This document shows positions 25,561 to 33,870 of a stretch of DNA of 48,531 nt, piece after piece. This DNA comes from Robiginitomaculum sp. (GTDB lineage: Bacteria > Pseudomonadota > Alphaproteobacteria > Caulobacterales > Maricaulaceae), in NCBI GenBank assembly GCA_027080345.1, contig JALWSB010000146.1, forward strand, positions 1 through 48,531, read 5' to 3'. Under the pieces are notes generated by a model. That model saw nothing but the letters and a program-made list of their open reading frames with translations, did no database searches and was not told where the DNA came from. Numbering within the stretch: position 1 is the stretch's first letter; every line of letters starts with the position of its first letter. A program made the position numbers and the translations under genes.

Positions 25561-26418
25561 ATGTACGACATCAACTGCTCGCCAATTCCAGGCTTCAACC
25601 CGGTCATATTCCATTTGTTTGGCCCCATCTCTTTGCGCTGGTATTCTCTGGCCTATATTGCCGGCCTGCTTTTGGGGGCCTGGTATTTTTCCAAAATCAT
25701 CAAAAACAAGGCCTTGTGGGCACCGCGCGGCAAAACCGCCGCCGCACCAATCCCGACCACCCTGACCGAGGATCTTCTGTTTTGGTGCACACTGGGGGTG
25801 ATCGTTGGCGGGCGGCTGGGCTTTGTGCTTTTCTACCGTACCGAATGGATATGGGAACAACCCTTGTCTATCTTGCTGACTTGGACCGGCGGCATGTCGT
25901 TTCATGGCGGGTTTTTGGGCGTGGTCGCCGCCATTCTTTATGTCGCCCGCACGCGCAAAATCAACACCTTCTCGCTGGCCGATGCCATCGCCCCGGTGGT
26001 CCCGATTGGTCTGTTCTTCGGGCGCTTGGCCAATTTTATCAATGGCGAGCTTTATGGCCGGGTTTGGGACGGCCCCTGGGCCATGCGGTTTCCATGTGAA
26101 AACCCCTCCGTGCAGGCCGCCCTTTTGCCAACCCGCCACCCCAGCCAGCTTTATGAAGCGGCATTGGAGGGCATTGTGCTTTTGATAGCTTTACGTATCG
26201 CCATTACCTGGTTTCGCACCTTGACGCGGCCCGGCCTGACCACGGGTTTGTTTTTTGTCGGCTATGGGGTGTTTCGCACGGCCATCGAATTTGTCCGCGA
26301 ACCCGATGCCGGGCTGGTGTTTGGCATGACCCGGGGCATGGCCTATTCCATTCCCTTGTGGGTTGCCGGGGGCGTTTTGATCATCCTGGCTTTGCGTAAA
26401 TCCGCGCCGGTAAAATGA
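25561..26418 (+). CDS. lgt: Prolipoprotein diacylglyceryl transferase
   Basis: An inner-membrane enzyme that attaches diacylglycerol from phosphatidylglycerol to the lipobox cysteine of prolipoproteins. The 285-residue protein shows the Lgt signature GRLANFINGELYGR, the HGG(F) loop in SFHGGFLG, the HPSQLYEA motif, and FVGYGVFRTAIEFVREPD. About seven membrane helices are evident. It begins with SPIPGFNPVIFHLFGPISLRWYSL, a normal Lgt start. The stop overlaps the midA start by four bases (ATGA). Several probable lipoproteins in this window (the foldase, the M13 peptidase, the P460 protein, the outer-membrane factor) would be its substrates. Confidence 0.97.
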   Translation: MYDINCSPIPGFNPVIFHLFGPISLRWYSLAYIAGLLLGAWYFSKIIKNKALWAPRGKTAAAPIPTTLTEDLLFWCTLGVIVGGRLGFVLFYRTEWIWEQPLSILLTWTGGMSFHGGFLGVVAAILYVARTRKINTFSLADAIAPVVPIGLFFGRLANFINGELYGRVWDGPWAMRFPCENPSVQAALLPTRHPSQLYEAALEGIVLLIALRIAITWFRTLTRPGLTTGLFFVGYGVFRTAIEFVREPDAGLVFGMTRGMAYSIPLWVAGGVLIILALRKSAPVK

Positions 26419-27521
26419 CCGATAACACCTGTGTAAAAAACGGCCTTGCTGCCCGTATGGCCGCGCGTATCAAGGCGGGGGGGCCTATCAGCGCCGGAGC
26501 GTTTATGAACGAAGCCCTGTTCGATCCACGCGAAGGGTTTTACGCCACCAAAGACCCCATCGGCGCGGGCGAGGATTTCATCACCGCACCGGAAATCAGC
26601 CAGATTTTTGGTGAACTGACGGGCCTGTGGCTGGCCGGATGCTGGCATAATATGGGCAGGCCAAACCCGGTGCGTCTGATCGAGCTTGGCCCCGGGCGCG
26701 GCACCATGATGAAGGATATTTTACGCGCCGCGCGCGCCGTGCCGGAATTTGCGGCGGCGCTGGATATCACCTTGGTTGAGGCCAGCCCGGCCTTGATGAC
26801 TGTGCAGGCGGGCAGGCTTGCCGATGCCCCCTGCCCGGTGGGGTGGGTATCGGCGCTGGAAAGTGCCCCAAAAGGACCGGCACTGATTATCGGTAATGAA
26901 TTTCTCGATTGCCTGCCCGTGCGCCAGTTTGTGCGCCATGAGGAGGCTTGGCATGAACGTCTGGTCGGACTTGGCGACGATGGTCATTTTGATTTTGTGC
27001 GCAGCGCCGCCCCGGCCTCTGCCCTTGAGCTGGATATGATCCCGCCATCTTTACGCGATGCGAAGGATGGGGAAATCGCCGAATGTCGCCCGGCCATCGA
27101 TAGCATAATCGACCATTTGGCAATACGTTTTAAGGCGGCCCCGGGCGCAGCCCTGTTTATTGATTATGGCCCGATGAACAGCGAAACCGGCGACACCTTG
27201 CAAGCCATTACCGCCCATAAAAAAGTCGACCCGCTGGCCGCGCCGGGTACGGCTGACATCACCGCGCGGGTGGATTTTGCGCAGATCGCCCATCAGGGGC
27301 GCGCCGCCGGGCTGGCGTGCGCCGGGCCAGTTACGCAAGGAAACTGGTTAAAAAAGCTGGGGCTGGAATATCGCGCCGCTGATCTGATGCGTAAAAACCC
27401 GGACCAGAAAGCCAGACTGGCGCGCCAGGTGCACCGGCTGACTGATCGGGACGAAATGGGTGATCTTTTCAAGGTCATCGCCCTTTATGGTAAAGGCCAG
27501 CCCGCCCCGGAAGGGTTTTAG
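26415..27521 (+). CDS. SAM-dependent methyltransferase, MidA/NDUFAF7 family
   Basis: A homologue of mitochondrial NDUFAF7/MidA, an arginine methyltransferase needed for complex I assembly. The 368-residue protein has DPREGFYATKDPIGAGEDFITAPEISQIFGELTG at the N-terminus, the SAM loop LIELGPGRGTMMKDILRA near residues 92-108, IIGNEFLDCLPVRQF, and FIDYG in the C-terminal half. In contrast with the NDUFAF5-like gene near 3 kb, the SAM motif here is intact. It is translationally coupled to lgt (four-base overlap) and followed by pgeF after two bases; this trio is a widespread alphaproteobacterial operon. Whether the bacterial protein modifies complex I is not established. Confidence 0.92.
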   Translation: MTDNTCVKNGLAARMAARIKAGGPISAGAFMNEALFDPREGFYATKDPIGAGEDFITAPEISQIFGELTGLWLAGCWHNMGRPNPVRLIELGPGRGTMMKDILRAARAVPEFAAALDITLVEASPALMTVQAGRLADAPCPVGWVSALESAPKGPALIIGNEFLDCLPVRQFVRHEEAWHERLVGLGDDGHFDFVRSAAPASALELDMIPPSLRDAKDGEIAECRPAIDSIIDHLAIRFKAAPGAALFIDYGPMNSETGDTLQAITAHKKVDPLAAPGTADITARVDFAQIAHQGRAAGLACAGPVTQGNWLKKLGLEYRAADLMRKNPDQKARLARQVHRLTDRDEMGDLFKVIALYGKGQPAPEGF

Positions 27522-27523
27522 AA

Positions 27524-28315
27524 ATGGCCAATCTTGATCCCGTCATCGCCGATTCTCTCATCATGCCGGGTGTAAAGCATGGTTTTTTTGGCCGTCAGGG
27601 CGGCGTCTCCAGCGGCATATATGCGTCTTTGAATGCCGGTAAGGGATCAAGTGATGTGGCGGCGCATGTGCGGCAAAACCGGGCGCGTATTGCCGCGCGC
27701 ATGTCTGTGGCGGATGAACATTTGCTGGGTGTTTATCAGATCCACTCACCAACGGCGGTTTATGTTGATGACCCGCACAAAGAACAACCGCCGCACGCCG
27801 ATGCCCTGGTCACCGCCACGCCAGGATTGGCGTTGAGCATAGTGACCGCCGATTGCGCGCCAATCCTTTTGGTCGATCATCAGGCCGGATTGATCGGGGC
27901 CGCCCATGCCGGCTGGCGCGGGGCGCTGGATGGTATTACCGACGCGGTTATTGACTTGATGATCGCAAAAGGGGCGCATGGCCCACATATCCGCGCCGCT
28001 ATTGGCCCATGCATTGCACAGCTTAATTACCAGGTCGGCCCGGAATTTGCCGCAAAATTTATCGCCAACGATCCAGCCAATGCGCGGTTTTTTGCCCCTG
28101 GCACCGCAGACCGGCAATATTTTGATCTTAAAGGCTATTGCGCCAGACGTTTGACGACTCGCGGCCTGCACGCGGTGCAAACCCTGCCCCATGACACCTA
28201 TGCACAGGAAAATGATTTTTTTAGCTATCGGCGCGCCACACACCGCGGCGAATCAGACTATGGACGCAATATCAGTGTTATTGTTTTGCAAGAAAATGCT
28301 GCACCGCCCCATTGA
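27524..28315 (+). CDS. pgeF: Peptidoglycan editing factor PgeF (DUF152/laccase-domain family)
   Basis: In E. coli the homologue YfiH removes wrongly incorporated L-Ser from UDP-MurNAc intermediates; related proteins cleave purine nucleosides. The 263-residue product has HGFFGRQGGVSSGIYASLN, the metal-site motifs HSPTAVYV, TADCAPILLVD (Cys in the usual place) and AHAGWRGALDGI, and the C-terminal GPCIAQLNYQVGPEF. The length is typical. The start lies two bases after the midA stop, so lgt, midA and pgeF form one operon. A glutathione or nucleoside substrate is also possible given the family's range. Confidence 0.92.
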   Translation: MANLDPVIADSLIMPGVKHGFFGRQGGVSSGIYASLNAGKGSSDVAAHVRQNRARIAARMSVADEHLLGVYQIHSPTAVYVDDPHKEQPPHADALVTATPGLALSIVTADCAPILLVDHQAGLIGAAHAGWRGALDGITDAVIDLMIAKGAHGPHIRAAIGPCIAQLNYQVGPEFAAKFIANDPANARFFAPGTADRQYFDLKGYCARRLTTRGLHAVQTLPHDTYAQENDFFSYRRATHRGESDYGRNISVIVLQENAAPPH

Positions 28316-28382
28316 CCGCCCGCCGGGCATGGGCCACAGCACCGGGCAAGACATATAGGGTTACGACCTGGGGGTGATTGCC

Positions 28383-29315
28383 ATGAAACTTCTTAGCGCC
28401 AATGCCAACAAATCGCTGGCGATGGATGTTGCCAAAGTGGTTGATATTCCGCTGACCAAAACCAATGTCCAGCGCTTTGCCGACAATGAAATATTCGCGG
28501 TTATTGAAGAAAATGTGCGTGGTCAGGATACTTTTATTGTACAGTCTACATCGTTTCCGGCCAATGACCATCTTATGGAATTATTGATCTGCATTGATGC
28601 CTTGCGGCGCGCCAGCGCCCGGCGCATTACTGCGGTTTTACCGTATTTTGGCTATGCGCGCCAGGATCGCAAATCCGAAGGCCGCACCCCCATCTCGGCC
28701 AAACTGGTGGCCAATCTGATCACCAAGGCCGGGGCTGACCGGGTGTTGACCATTGATCTTCACGCCGGGCAGATTCAGGGGTTTTTCGATATACCCACCG
28801 ATAATCTTTTTGCCGGGCCGGTCATGCGCGATGATATTCGCACCGTTTACGGGGATAAAAACCTGATGTTTGTGTCGCCGGATGTTGGCGGTGTGGTGCG
28901 GGCGCGCGGGCTGGCCAAGCGCCTGGGCGCCGATATTGCCATTGTCGATAAACGCCGCCCGGAGCCGGGCAAATCCGAAGTGATGAATATTATTGGTGAT
29001 GTGGCCGGGCGCAAATGCATCATTATTGATGATATTGTCGATTCGGGCGGGACATTGGTTGGCGCGGCCCATGCGCTTTTGGAAAAAGGCGCCACGGAAG
29101 TTGCCGCCTATTGCACCCACGGGGTTCTGTCAGGCAATGCCGCCGAAAAAATCGATAATTCCGAGCTGAAAGAGCTGGTTATCACCAATTCCATCGAACA
29201 GCCAAAAGCCGTTAAAGACGCCAAAAAAATTCGCGAAATTTCAGTAGCAGACCTTTTGGGCAAAGCCATTCGGCGCATCGCCAATGAAGAATCCGTATCA
29301 ATTTTGTTTGATTAA
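28383..29315 (+). CDS. prs: Ribose-phosphate pyrophosphokinase
   Basis: Makes PRPP from ribose 5-phosphate and ATP for purine, pyrimidine, histidine, tryptophan and NAD synthesis. The 310-residue product has the N-terminal block [24 protein letters not shown], the flexible loop [17 protein letters not shown], the metal and regulatory residues in [13 protein letters not shown], and the PRPP-binding loop [20 protein letters not shown] sits six bases ahead of the chosen ATG; a GTG three codons earlier also lies in frame. It begins 67 bases after pgeF, possibly with its own promoter, and converges with the serine hydrolase gene. Confidence 0.96.
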   Translation: MKLLSANANKSLAMDVAKVVDIPLTKTNVQRFADNEIFAVIEENVRGQDTFIVQSTSFPANDHLMELLICIDALRRASARRITAVLPYFGYARQDRKSEGRTPISAKLVANLITKAGADRVLTIDLHAGQIQGFFDIPTDNLFAGPVMRDDIRTVYGDKNLMFVSPDVGGVVRARGLAKRLGADIAIVDKRRPEPGKSEVMNIIGDVAGRKCIIIDDIVDSGGTLVGAAHALLEKGATEVAAYCTHGVLSGNAAEKIDNSELKELVITNSIEQPKAVKDAKKIREISVADLLGKAIRRIANEESVSILFD

Positions 29316-29320
29316 TGGTC

Positions 29321-30457
29321 TTAAAGGCACGCATAAACCGCCGCGATCAATTTGCGCGCCCGATCATCGCTGACCAGTTCTGCATCCTGTTTCGCCGTTG
29401 CATAGCCAAAGCTCAACCCCGTATCCGGGTCGGCAAACAGGCATGACCCGCCAAAGCCCGTATGCCCCACCGTGTGCAGGCCCGGCCCGTAAACCAGACG
29501 GCCCGGCGTATTGCGGATAAGCCCGGCGCCAAAGCTCAGATCGTTGGGTAAAACCCGGTCCTGACCGGCCACCCGCTCGGCCATTGCCGCCTCAAGAACA
29601 TCTGACGGTAAAGCCTCTGTCCTGCCGGGAAACTTTCCCCCACGGGCATAAATGCTGATCAGTTCGGCCATTGCCCGCGCCGTGCCGTGACCATTGGCCG
29701 AAGGAATTTCCATGCGCCGCCAGGCCGCGCCACCGCGCCGCCCCGGTGAAGACCATGGCTTCATGAAGGCAATTTTCTGAAATTCATTAAACTGGCCAAA
29801 ATCGGGAATACGTGACGGCTTGGTGGTTTGCGCCACCCGCCCGTGTTCCGCATCAGGCAGACCAATCCAAAAATCAATACCGGCAGGCGCACATAAATCC
29901 TCACGCAATATCGTCCCGATTGTGCGCCCGCTCGCCCGGCGCACAATCTCGCCAGCAAGATAGCCCCAACTTACCGGATGATAACCCGAACCATCACCAA
30001 GCGGCCAAAGTGGTTCCATAGCGGCCAGACGGGCGCAGGTTTTATCCCAGTCAAACCAGTCTTCGGGGTTCCAGTTATCGGGAAAGCCACATAAGCCAGC
30101 CTGATGCGACAGCATCTGTCCGATGGTTACATCGGCTTTGCCATTGGCGGCAAATTCAGGCCAGTGGTCGGCAACCTTGTCATCATAATCAAACAGACCT
30201 TGCGCCGCGCATTTGGCAATAACCAGCGAAGATACCGCCTTGGAACATGAAAAGACCGGGATCAGCGACCGTTCATCCATGGGTGTGGTTTTGGCCCGGT
30301 CCGCCCAGCCACCGACCAGATCGACAACCGGCTGGCCATCAATCAGAACCGCAAAGCTGGCCCCGCGCTCGGCACCATCAATAAACAATTGGGTGAAGGC
30401 ATCGCGCGCCGCATCAAAACCATGCGCACAAACACCGCTTAAAGGTAAATCCGTCAT
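29321..30457 (-). CDS. Beta-lactamase-fold serine hydrolase (class C/EstB type)
   Basis: A 378-residue member of the penicillin-binding-protein-like hydrolases, which includes EstB esterases and D-amino-acid peptidases. The nucleophile motif is Ser70-Cys-Ser-Lys73 (FSCSKAVSS); a Tyr in YHPVSWGYLAGE is the likely second base motif, and HTGFGGS replaces the KTG box near the C-terminus, as in esterase-like members. The start chosen (MTDLPLSG) gives the normal domain border; the frame is open 47 codons upstream into the promoter region of the HD gene. No secretion signal is evident, so a cytoplasmic esterase is more likely than an antibiotic-resistance enzyme. It converges with prs. Confidence 0.88.
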   Translation of the reverse strand: MTDLPLSGVCAHGFDAARDAFTQLFIDGAERGASFAVLIDGQPVVDLVGGWADRAKTTPMDERSLIPVFSCSKAVSSLVIAKCAAQGLFDYDDKVADHWPEFAANGKADVTIGQMLSHQAGLCGFPDNWNPEDWFDWDKTCARLAAMEPLWPLGDGSGYHPVSWGYLAGEIVRRASGRTIGTILREDLCAPAGIDFWIGLPDAEHGRVAQTTKPSRIPDFGQFNEFQKIAFMKPWSSPGRRGGAAWRRMEIPSANGHGTARAMAELISIYARGGKFPGRTEALPSDVLEAAMAERVAGQDRVLPNDLSFGAGLIRNTPGRLVYGPGLHTVGHTGFGGSCLFADPDTGLSFGYATAKQDAELVSDDRARKLIAAVYACL

Positions 30458-30564
30458 AAAAAATATGTGCCGTAAATTCATCCGTTGCGCAAGCGTATAA
30501 CAGCTACACAGGCAGGTGGTTTGGTTGTAAACAGGGCCGCGTGAGAAAGAGACAGACGATTGCC

Positions 30565-31179
30565 ATGAAAAAACCTGCACAATCATCCACCCCACCACGG
30601 GCGTGGCAGCGCATGTTATCGGGACGGCGTCTGGATATTCTGGACCCGTCCCCTCTGGATATCGAGATCGAAGACATCGCCCACGGCCTGGCGCGGGTGG
30701 CGCGCTGGAATGGCCAGACCCGTAGCCGCTATGCCTATTCAGTGGCAGAGCATTGCGTTGCTGTCGAGGCCATTGCGGTGCATTTAAAACCGTCCTTGAG
30801 CCCGCAAATGCGGCTGGCGGCCCTTTTACACGACGCGCCTGAATACGTCATTGGTGATATGGTCAGCCCGTTCAAGGCGGCGCTGGGGAGTGGTTATAAA
30901 GCCATTGAGCAGCGCCTTGAAGAAGCCATTCATGTGCGCTTTGGTTTGCCGCCAAAATTATCGCCAGGCGAGCATCGGTTGATCAAGCGCGCGGACCGTT
31001 TATGCGCCTGGTTTGAAGCCACACAGATTGCCGGGTTTTCGAAAACCGAAGCCAAAAAGTATTTTCTCCAGCCCCCGGCGGGCCTGCACATGGATATTAC
31101 GCCCGTTTCCATCAAAACCGCACAAGCGGCCTTTCTGGCCCGCTTTCATAAACTGTATATGCAAAAGTCAGCCCCATGA
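30565..31179 (+). CDS. HD-domain phosphohydrolase, YfbR-like
   Basis: A 204-residue cytoplasmic HD phosphohydrolase, the fold of 5'-deoxynucleotidase YfbR and related enzymes. The metal ligands are visible: His in VAEHCVAVE, His-Asp in LLHDAPEYVIGDM, and Asp in KRADRLCAWFEA. The ILDPSPLDIEIEDIAHGLARVARWNGQT N-terminus is characteristic of the alphaproteobacterial branch. The ATG is chosen over a GTG 24 bases upstream, though neither has a strong ribosome-binding site. The stop overlaps the NrtR-like regulator by four bases (ATGA). The coupling suggests it acts on a nucleotide of NAD metabolism, which is inference. Confidence 0.85.
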   Translation: MKKPAQSSTPPRAWQRMLSGRRLDILDPSPLDIEIEDIAHGLARVARWNGQTRSRYAYSVAEHCVAVEAIAVHLKPSLSPQMRLAALLHDAPEYVIGDMVSPFKAALGSGYKAIEQRLEEAIHVRFGLPPKLSPGEHRLIKRADRLCAWFEATQIAGFSKTEAKKYFLQPPAGLHMDITPVSIKTAQAAFLARFHKLYMQKSAP

Positions 31180-32117
31180 TCAGTGCGTCCCGCCCCCCCG
31201 ATACGGCGATTTGTGCGGTGCTGGTCGCCGCTGATGCTGATGATCTTTACATACTGACAGCACGCCGCCAGCGCGCCGCTATTCCGGTTTTGCCGGTTAC
31301 CGGGTTTGACCCGGCGCGGGGGATAAGCCTTGAACGGTGCCTGCGCGATTGGGCCGCTATTCACACCACCGCGAAAGTGACTGCCATTCATATGACCGGC
31401 GCGCGGGTTTTGGCGGGGCAGGTGCAGATATGCCTTGTTGGTCTGGTTGAAAACCGCCTGGCCTTTACCCCGCGCGGGGGACGCTGGTACCCGGCAAGCG
31501 CTCTTTTCCCCTGGGAGGATTGGCGCAATGGCGAGCCTGAAGGTTTGCGCGCCACCTTGCGGCCTGCTTTGGCCCAATGGAGCGCGGCACCGACAAAAAA
31601 AGGCGAGGGTCCGCGCCACCCCAGAGTTGATTCCTTGTTTACATCCAAGGGGAAAAACTGGCGCAGTGACGCCGCGCAGGCGCGTTATGAACTGCTTTAC
31701 GATGCCGGGCTGGTCCCCGAAGCATTACGTGATCGCAGCGGCGCGGCCATTATGGTCAAGCAAAGCCATGCCCGCGCCTTTGGCCAGATCATGCACGCCA
31801 GTGATCGCCATATTGTAGCCCAAAGTCTCGATTGGATCAGGCAGGGGACGCAGCGCGGGGATGTTCTGCCGCATTTACTGACCAGCCCGTTTTCCCTAGG
31901 AAGCTTGCAAAATACCGCGCAGGCGGTAATGGGGGTGGCCCTGCACACACAAAATTTCAGGCGCGATATCGTGCGTGGAAATTTTATCCAGGACACCGGC
32001 AAAACCGGCCGCGCCCATGGCGCCCGTCCCGCGCGCTTGTGGCGATGGGTGGAAAATAGCGCGCACACGGGCAATGTGGATTTTCCTTTACCACGACAAA
32101 AACTGAACGCCGGATAA
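31176..32117 (+). CDS. NrtR/NadQ-like transcriptional regulator with inactive Nudix domain
   Basis: A 313-residue regulator of the kind that senses ADP-ribose or related nucleotides and controls NAD synthesis. The N-terminal half follows the Nudix fold, but the box that should read RExxEExG is RDWAAIHT (58-65), so hydrolysis is lost. From residue 170, RYELLYDAGLVPEA, then FSLGSLQNTAQAVMGVALHTQNFRRDIV (239-266) and the wing GARPARLWRW (282-291) match the winged-helix domain of NrtR. Alphaproteobacteria have a NAD-regulator branch (NadQ) of this type. It is translationally coupled to the HD phosphohydrolase. The nad genes it might control are not in the window. Confidence 0.8.
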   Translation: MISASRPPDTAICAVLVAADADDLYILTARRQRAAIPVLPVTGFDPARGISLERCLRDWAAIHTTAKVTAIHMTGARVLAGQVQICLVGLVENRLAFTPRGGRWYPASALFPWEDWRNGEPEGLRATLRPALAQWSAAPTKKGEGPRHPRVDSLFTSKGKNWRSDAAQARYELLYDAGLVPEALRDRSGAAIMVKQSHARAFGQIMHASDRHIVAQSLDWIRQGTQRGDVLPHLLTSPFSLGSLQNTAQAVMGVALHTQNFRRDIVRGNFIQDTGKTGRAHGARPARLWRWVENSAHTGNVDFPLPRQKLNAG

Positions 32118-32120
32118 AGT

Positions 32121-32155
32121 TGCGCCGCACGATCAGGGGTTGACCGCGCGGCGCA
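32121..32155. terminator. Stem-loop after the NrtR-like gene
   Basis: TGCGCCGC (32121-32128) pairs perfectly with GCGGCGCA (32148-32155) around a 19-base loop, four bases after the stop codon. It has no T-tract, so it could be a weak or factor-dependent terminator or an RNA-stabilising hairpin. Confidence 0.4.
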
Positions 32156-32221
32156 CGATGGGACCAACAGGCCCATCACTACCCGACATACCCCCCGGAA
32201 TGAACGGGTAATTTCATTTGG

Positions 32222-32425
32222 CTATTTTGCCGCCTTCATAGGGCAGGTTTTAATGCCCAGAATAGCGTAAGCCGGGCACCAGCCAATCAACCCGGTAACC
32301 AGCGGCACAATGCCGATCCAGCCCCACGGGTTTAACCATGATGGTCCAAAAAAAACACCAAGCAGCAAAGCAGCACCAATAATAATTCTCAAAATGCGGT
32401 CCAAACCGCCTTCATTCATTTTCAT
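32222..32425 (-). CDS. DUF2892/YgaP-like inner-membrane protein
   Basis: A 67-residue membrane protein like the transmembrane part of YgaP. After MKMNEGGLDRILRIIIG come two hydrophobic helices (RIIIGAALLLGVFFG, then IGIVPLVTGLIGWCPAYAILGI), ending in the family motif GWCPAYxxLGIxTC with Cys at both ends. Family members often sit beside rhodanese or persulfide genes. GGAGG precedes the ATG at 32425 with ideal spacing; the frame remains open upstream without such a site. Its promoter region contains a palindrome like a Crp/Fnr operator, and a Crp/Fnr gene lies 96 bases upstream on the same strand, suggesting local control. Confidence 0.85.
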   Translation of the reverse strand: MKMNEGGLDRILRIIIGAALLLGVFFGPSWLNPWGWIGIVPLVTGLIGWCPAYAILGIKTCPMKAAK

Positions 32426-32481
32426 AAGGGCCTCCATTGCTATTAGATTAGCCCTATCTTGCATACGGCATGGCAAAAGCA

Positions 32482-32498
32482 ATGTGACAAAATCACAT
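32482..32498. promoter_or_regulatory. Crp/Fnr-like operator upstream of the DUF2892 gene
   Basis: ATGTGA-CAAAA-TCACAT is a perfect 6+6 palindrome with a 5-base centre, similar to the Crp consensus TGTGA-N6-TCACA but one base shorter. It is 57 bases upstream of the DUF2892 start. A TATCTT/AAGATA box at 32455-32460 would place the operator about 41 bases ahead of the transcription start, the position used by Crp/Fnr activators. Confidence 0.55.
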
Positions 32499-32521
32499 AG
32501 TCAAAACATTATTTGGAAAAA

Positions 32522-33163
32522 TCAGTCGGCAGACCCGGCGATATGCGTCAGGCGGGTTTTATCCAAAAGTCTTACCGTGCCGCGCGACAGGGCGACAATA
32601 TCGGCCTTTTGCCATAAATTCAGCTGGCGGTTGACCGCCTCGCGGGCCGCGCCAAGCGCCGCGGCCAGATGGTCCTGCGTGATGTTCACATCCGCGCCTG
32701 CGCCTGCTGCGCGTAATAAATACCGCGAAAGGCGCGCGTCAAGCGGCTCAAACGCCAAATCGGTCAACAACCCCATCACATCGACCAGACGCTGGCCGTA
32801 GGTTTGAAATACCCCGGCACGAAAATCGCGATCAGAGGCCAGCAAATCTTCAAAGGCGGCGCGTGGCAGCAACAGCGCCTTGGCCGGTTCTTCAACAACC
32901 GCTTCGGCCGGGTAAGGATCATCCGCCAAAAGGCAGGCCGTGGTGACAATGCAGCTTTCGCCCGGCCCGATATGATAAAGCACCAGTGTGCGGCCGTTTT
33001 CACTCGTTTGCTGAACCCGCACGCGGCCCGAAACCAGCCAGACAAAAGCCTTGCAGGCATCCCCATGGCGAAACAAAACCGCCCCTTTGGGCGCTTCGAC
33101 TGTTTGGCCGATGGCGGCCAGCCGCTCATGCATATCTTGTGGCAAAAGCGCCGGTTTATTCAT
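32522..33163 (-). CDS. Crp/Fnr family transcriptional regulator
   Basis: A 213-residue regulator with an N-terminal cyclic-nucleotide-binding beta barrel and a C-terminal HTH_Crp domain (NITQDHLAAALGAAREAVNRQLNLWQKADIVAL). The barrel contains FRHGDACKAFVWLVSGRVRVQQ and the segment GESCIVTTACLLADDPYPAEA, with Cys71 and Cys77 six apart and Cys37 nearby. It lacks the four-Cys Fnr cluster pattern and the Arg-Ser cAMP phosphate site, so it senses something else; the Cys pair hints at redox or sulfide. It overlaps the exported NTF2-like gene by eight bases, and the DUF2892 gene follows. A start 52 codons upstream is open but runs through that gene. Confidence 0.88.
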   Translation of the reverse strand: MNKPALLPQDMHERLAAIGQTVEAPKGAVLFRHGDACKAFVWLVSGRVRVQQTSENGRTLVLYHIGPGESCIVTTACLLADDPYPAEAVVEEPAKALLLPRAAFEDLLASDRDFRAGVFQTYGQRLVDVMGLLTDLAFEPLDARLSRYLLRAAGAGADVNITQDHLAAALGAAREAVNRQLNLWQKADIVALSRGTVRLLDKTRLTHIAGSAD

Positions 33164-33626
33164 GATTGGCCGCCGATGTATGATCACTGATAATGCGCCA
33201 GTCATCCCCGAACTTTTGAAATAAAAGGGTAAAAAGACCATGCGGATGATCGCCCGCCCGCGCCAGGGACCAATGCCCGAACACCTGAACGGCGGTCGGT
33301 GACAGGGTCCGCGTTTCAATATCGCTGAAACTCAATTGCCCCATTTTTGCGCAATCGGCATAGCGCGCCTTATAGCCTTGCAAGGTTTTTTCCCAGCCAT
33401 AAGTCACCTTATCACCCGAGGCAAAACGTAAATCCTTGCTATGCCAATAGCCCGCCATAAAGCCATCAATATCGCAAGAATTCCAGGCCGCAGTTTGCGC
33501 CGCCAGAACTTTGGCAGGTCCGGCCGCAGCGTTATTGGCGGGCCGCGTCTCGTTTGCACGCACAGGAAGCGCCCCCAAGGACAAAAGACCCGCAAAGAGC
33601 ATCCTTATTACACTTATTTTTTTCAT
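33156..33626 (-). CDS. Exported NTF2/SnoaL-like protein
   Basis: A 156-residue protein with a signal peptide (MKKISVIRMLFAGLLSLGALPVRA) and a single NTF2-like fold: KVLAAQTAAWNSCDIDGFMAGYW, then TYGWEKTLQGYKARYADC, LSFSDIETRTLSPTAVQVFGHW, and the final strands LFTLLFQKFGDDWRIISDHTSA. This resembles the YybH/DUF4440 group, whose members bind small ligands or act as unknown enzymes. Its stop overlaps the Crp/Fnr gene, so the two are co-transcribed. No catalytic residues can be assigned; a His near the C-terminus (DHTS) is family-typical. Confidence 0.8.
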   Translation of the reverse strand: MKKISVIRMLFAGLLSLGALPVRANETRPANNAAAGPAKVLAAQTAAWNSCDIDGFMAGYWHSKDLRFASGDKVTYGWEKTLQGYKARYADCAKMGQLSFSDIETRTLSPTAVQVFGHWSLARAGDHPHGLFTLLFQKFGDDWRIISDHTSAANHE

Positions 33627-33669
33627 CTACCCGCTTTCCAGCCCTTATGACCGGTAAAGTATAGCAGGG

Positions 33670-33870
33670 TTAAGCGTCTTCCGCATCCTCAAATATAGCT
33701 TCTATGGGCTGTTCAAAAAGCCGGGCGATCCGAAACGCCAAAGGCAAAGACGGATCGTACTTTCCCGTTTCAATGGCATTGACCGATTGGCGTGATACAT
33801 CGAGATGTTCCGCCAATACCGCCTGGCTCCATTTGCGCTCGGCGCGCAAGACCCGCAACCGGTTTTTCAT
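33670..33870 (-). CDS. Small XRE-family (Cro/CI-type) regulator
   Basis: A 66-residue protein that is almost entirely a helix-turn-helix: LRVLRAERKWSQAVLAEHLDVSRQSVNAIETGKYDPSLPLAFRIARLFEQPIEAIF, with recognition helix VSRQSVNAIE. This compact type is usually encoded beside a small membrane protein and controls the pair. The start overlaps the stop of the upstream membrane-protein gene by four bases, so both come from one mRNA. A 17-base palindrome over the promoter of that mRNA is the obvious candidate operator. The regulator lacks any ligand or oligomerisation domain beyond the HTH. Confidence 0.9.
   Translation of the reverse strand: MKNRLRVLRAERKWSQAVLAEHLDVSRQSVNAIETGKYDPSLPLAFRIARLFEQPIEAIFEDAEDA

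Noticed and set aside
29321-30457. Serine hydrolase as an antibiotic-resistance beta-lactamase
   Set aside because: There is no signal peptide and HTGFGG replaces the KTG box, as in EstB-like esterases.
32121-32155. GC-rich stem-loop considered as part of a tRNA or structured RNA
   Set aside because: No cloverleaf, TpsiC arm or other stems could be formed; only a single hairpin is present.
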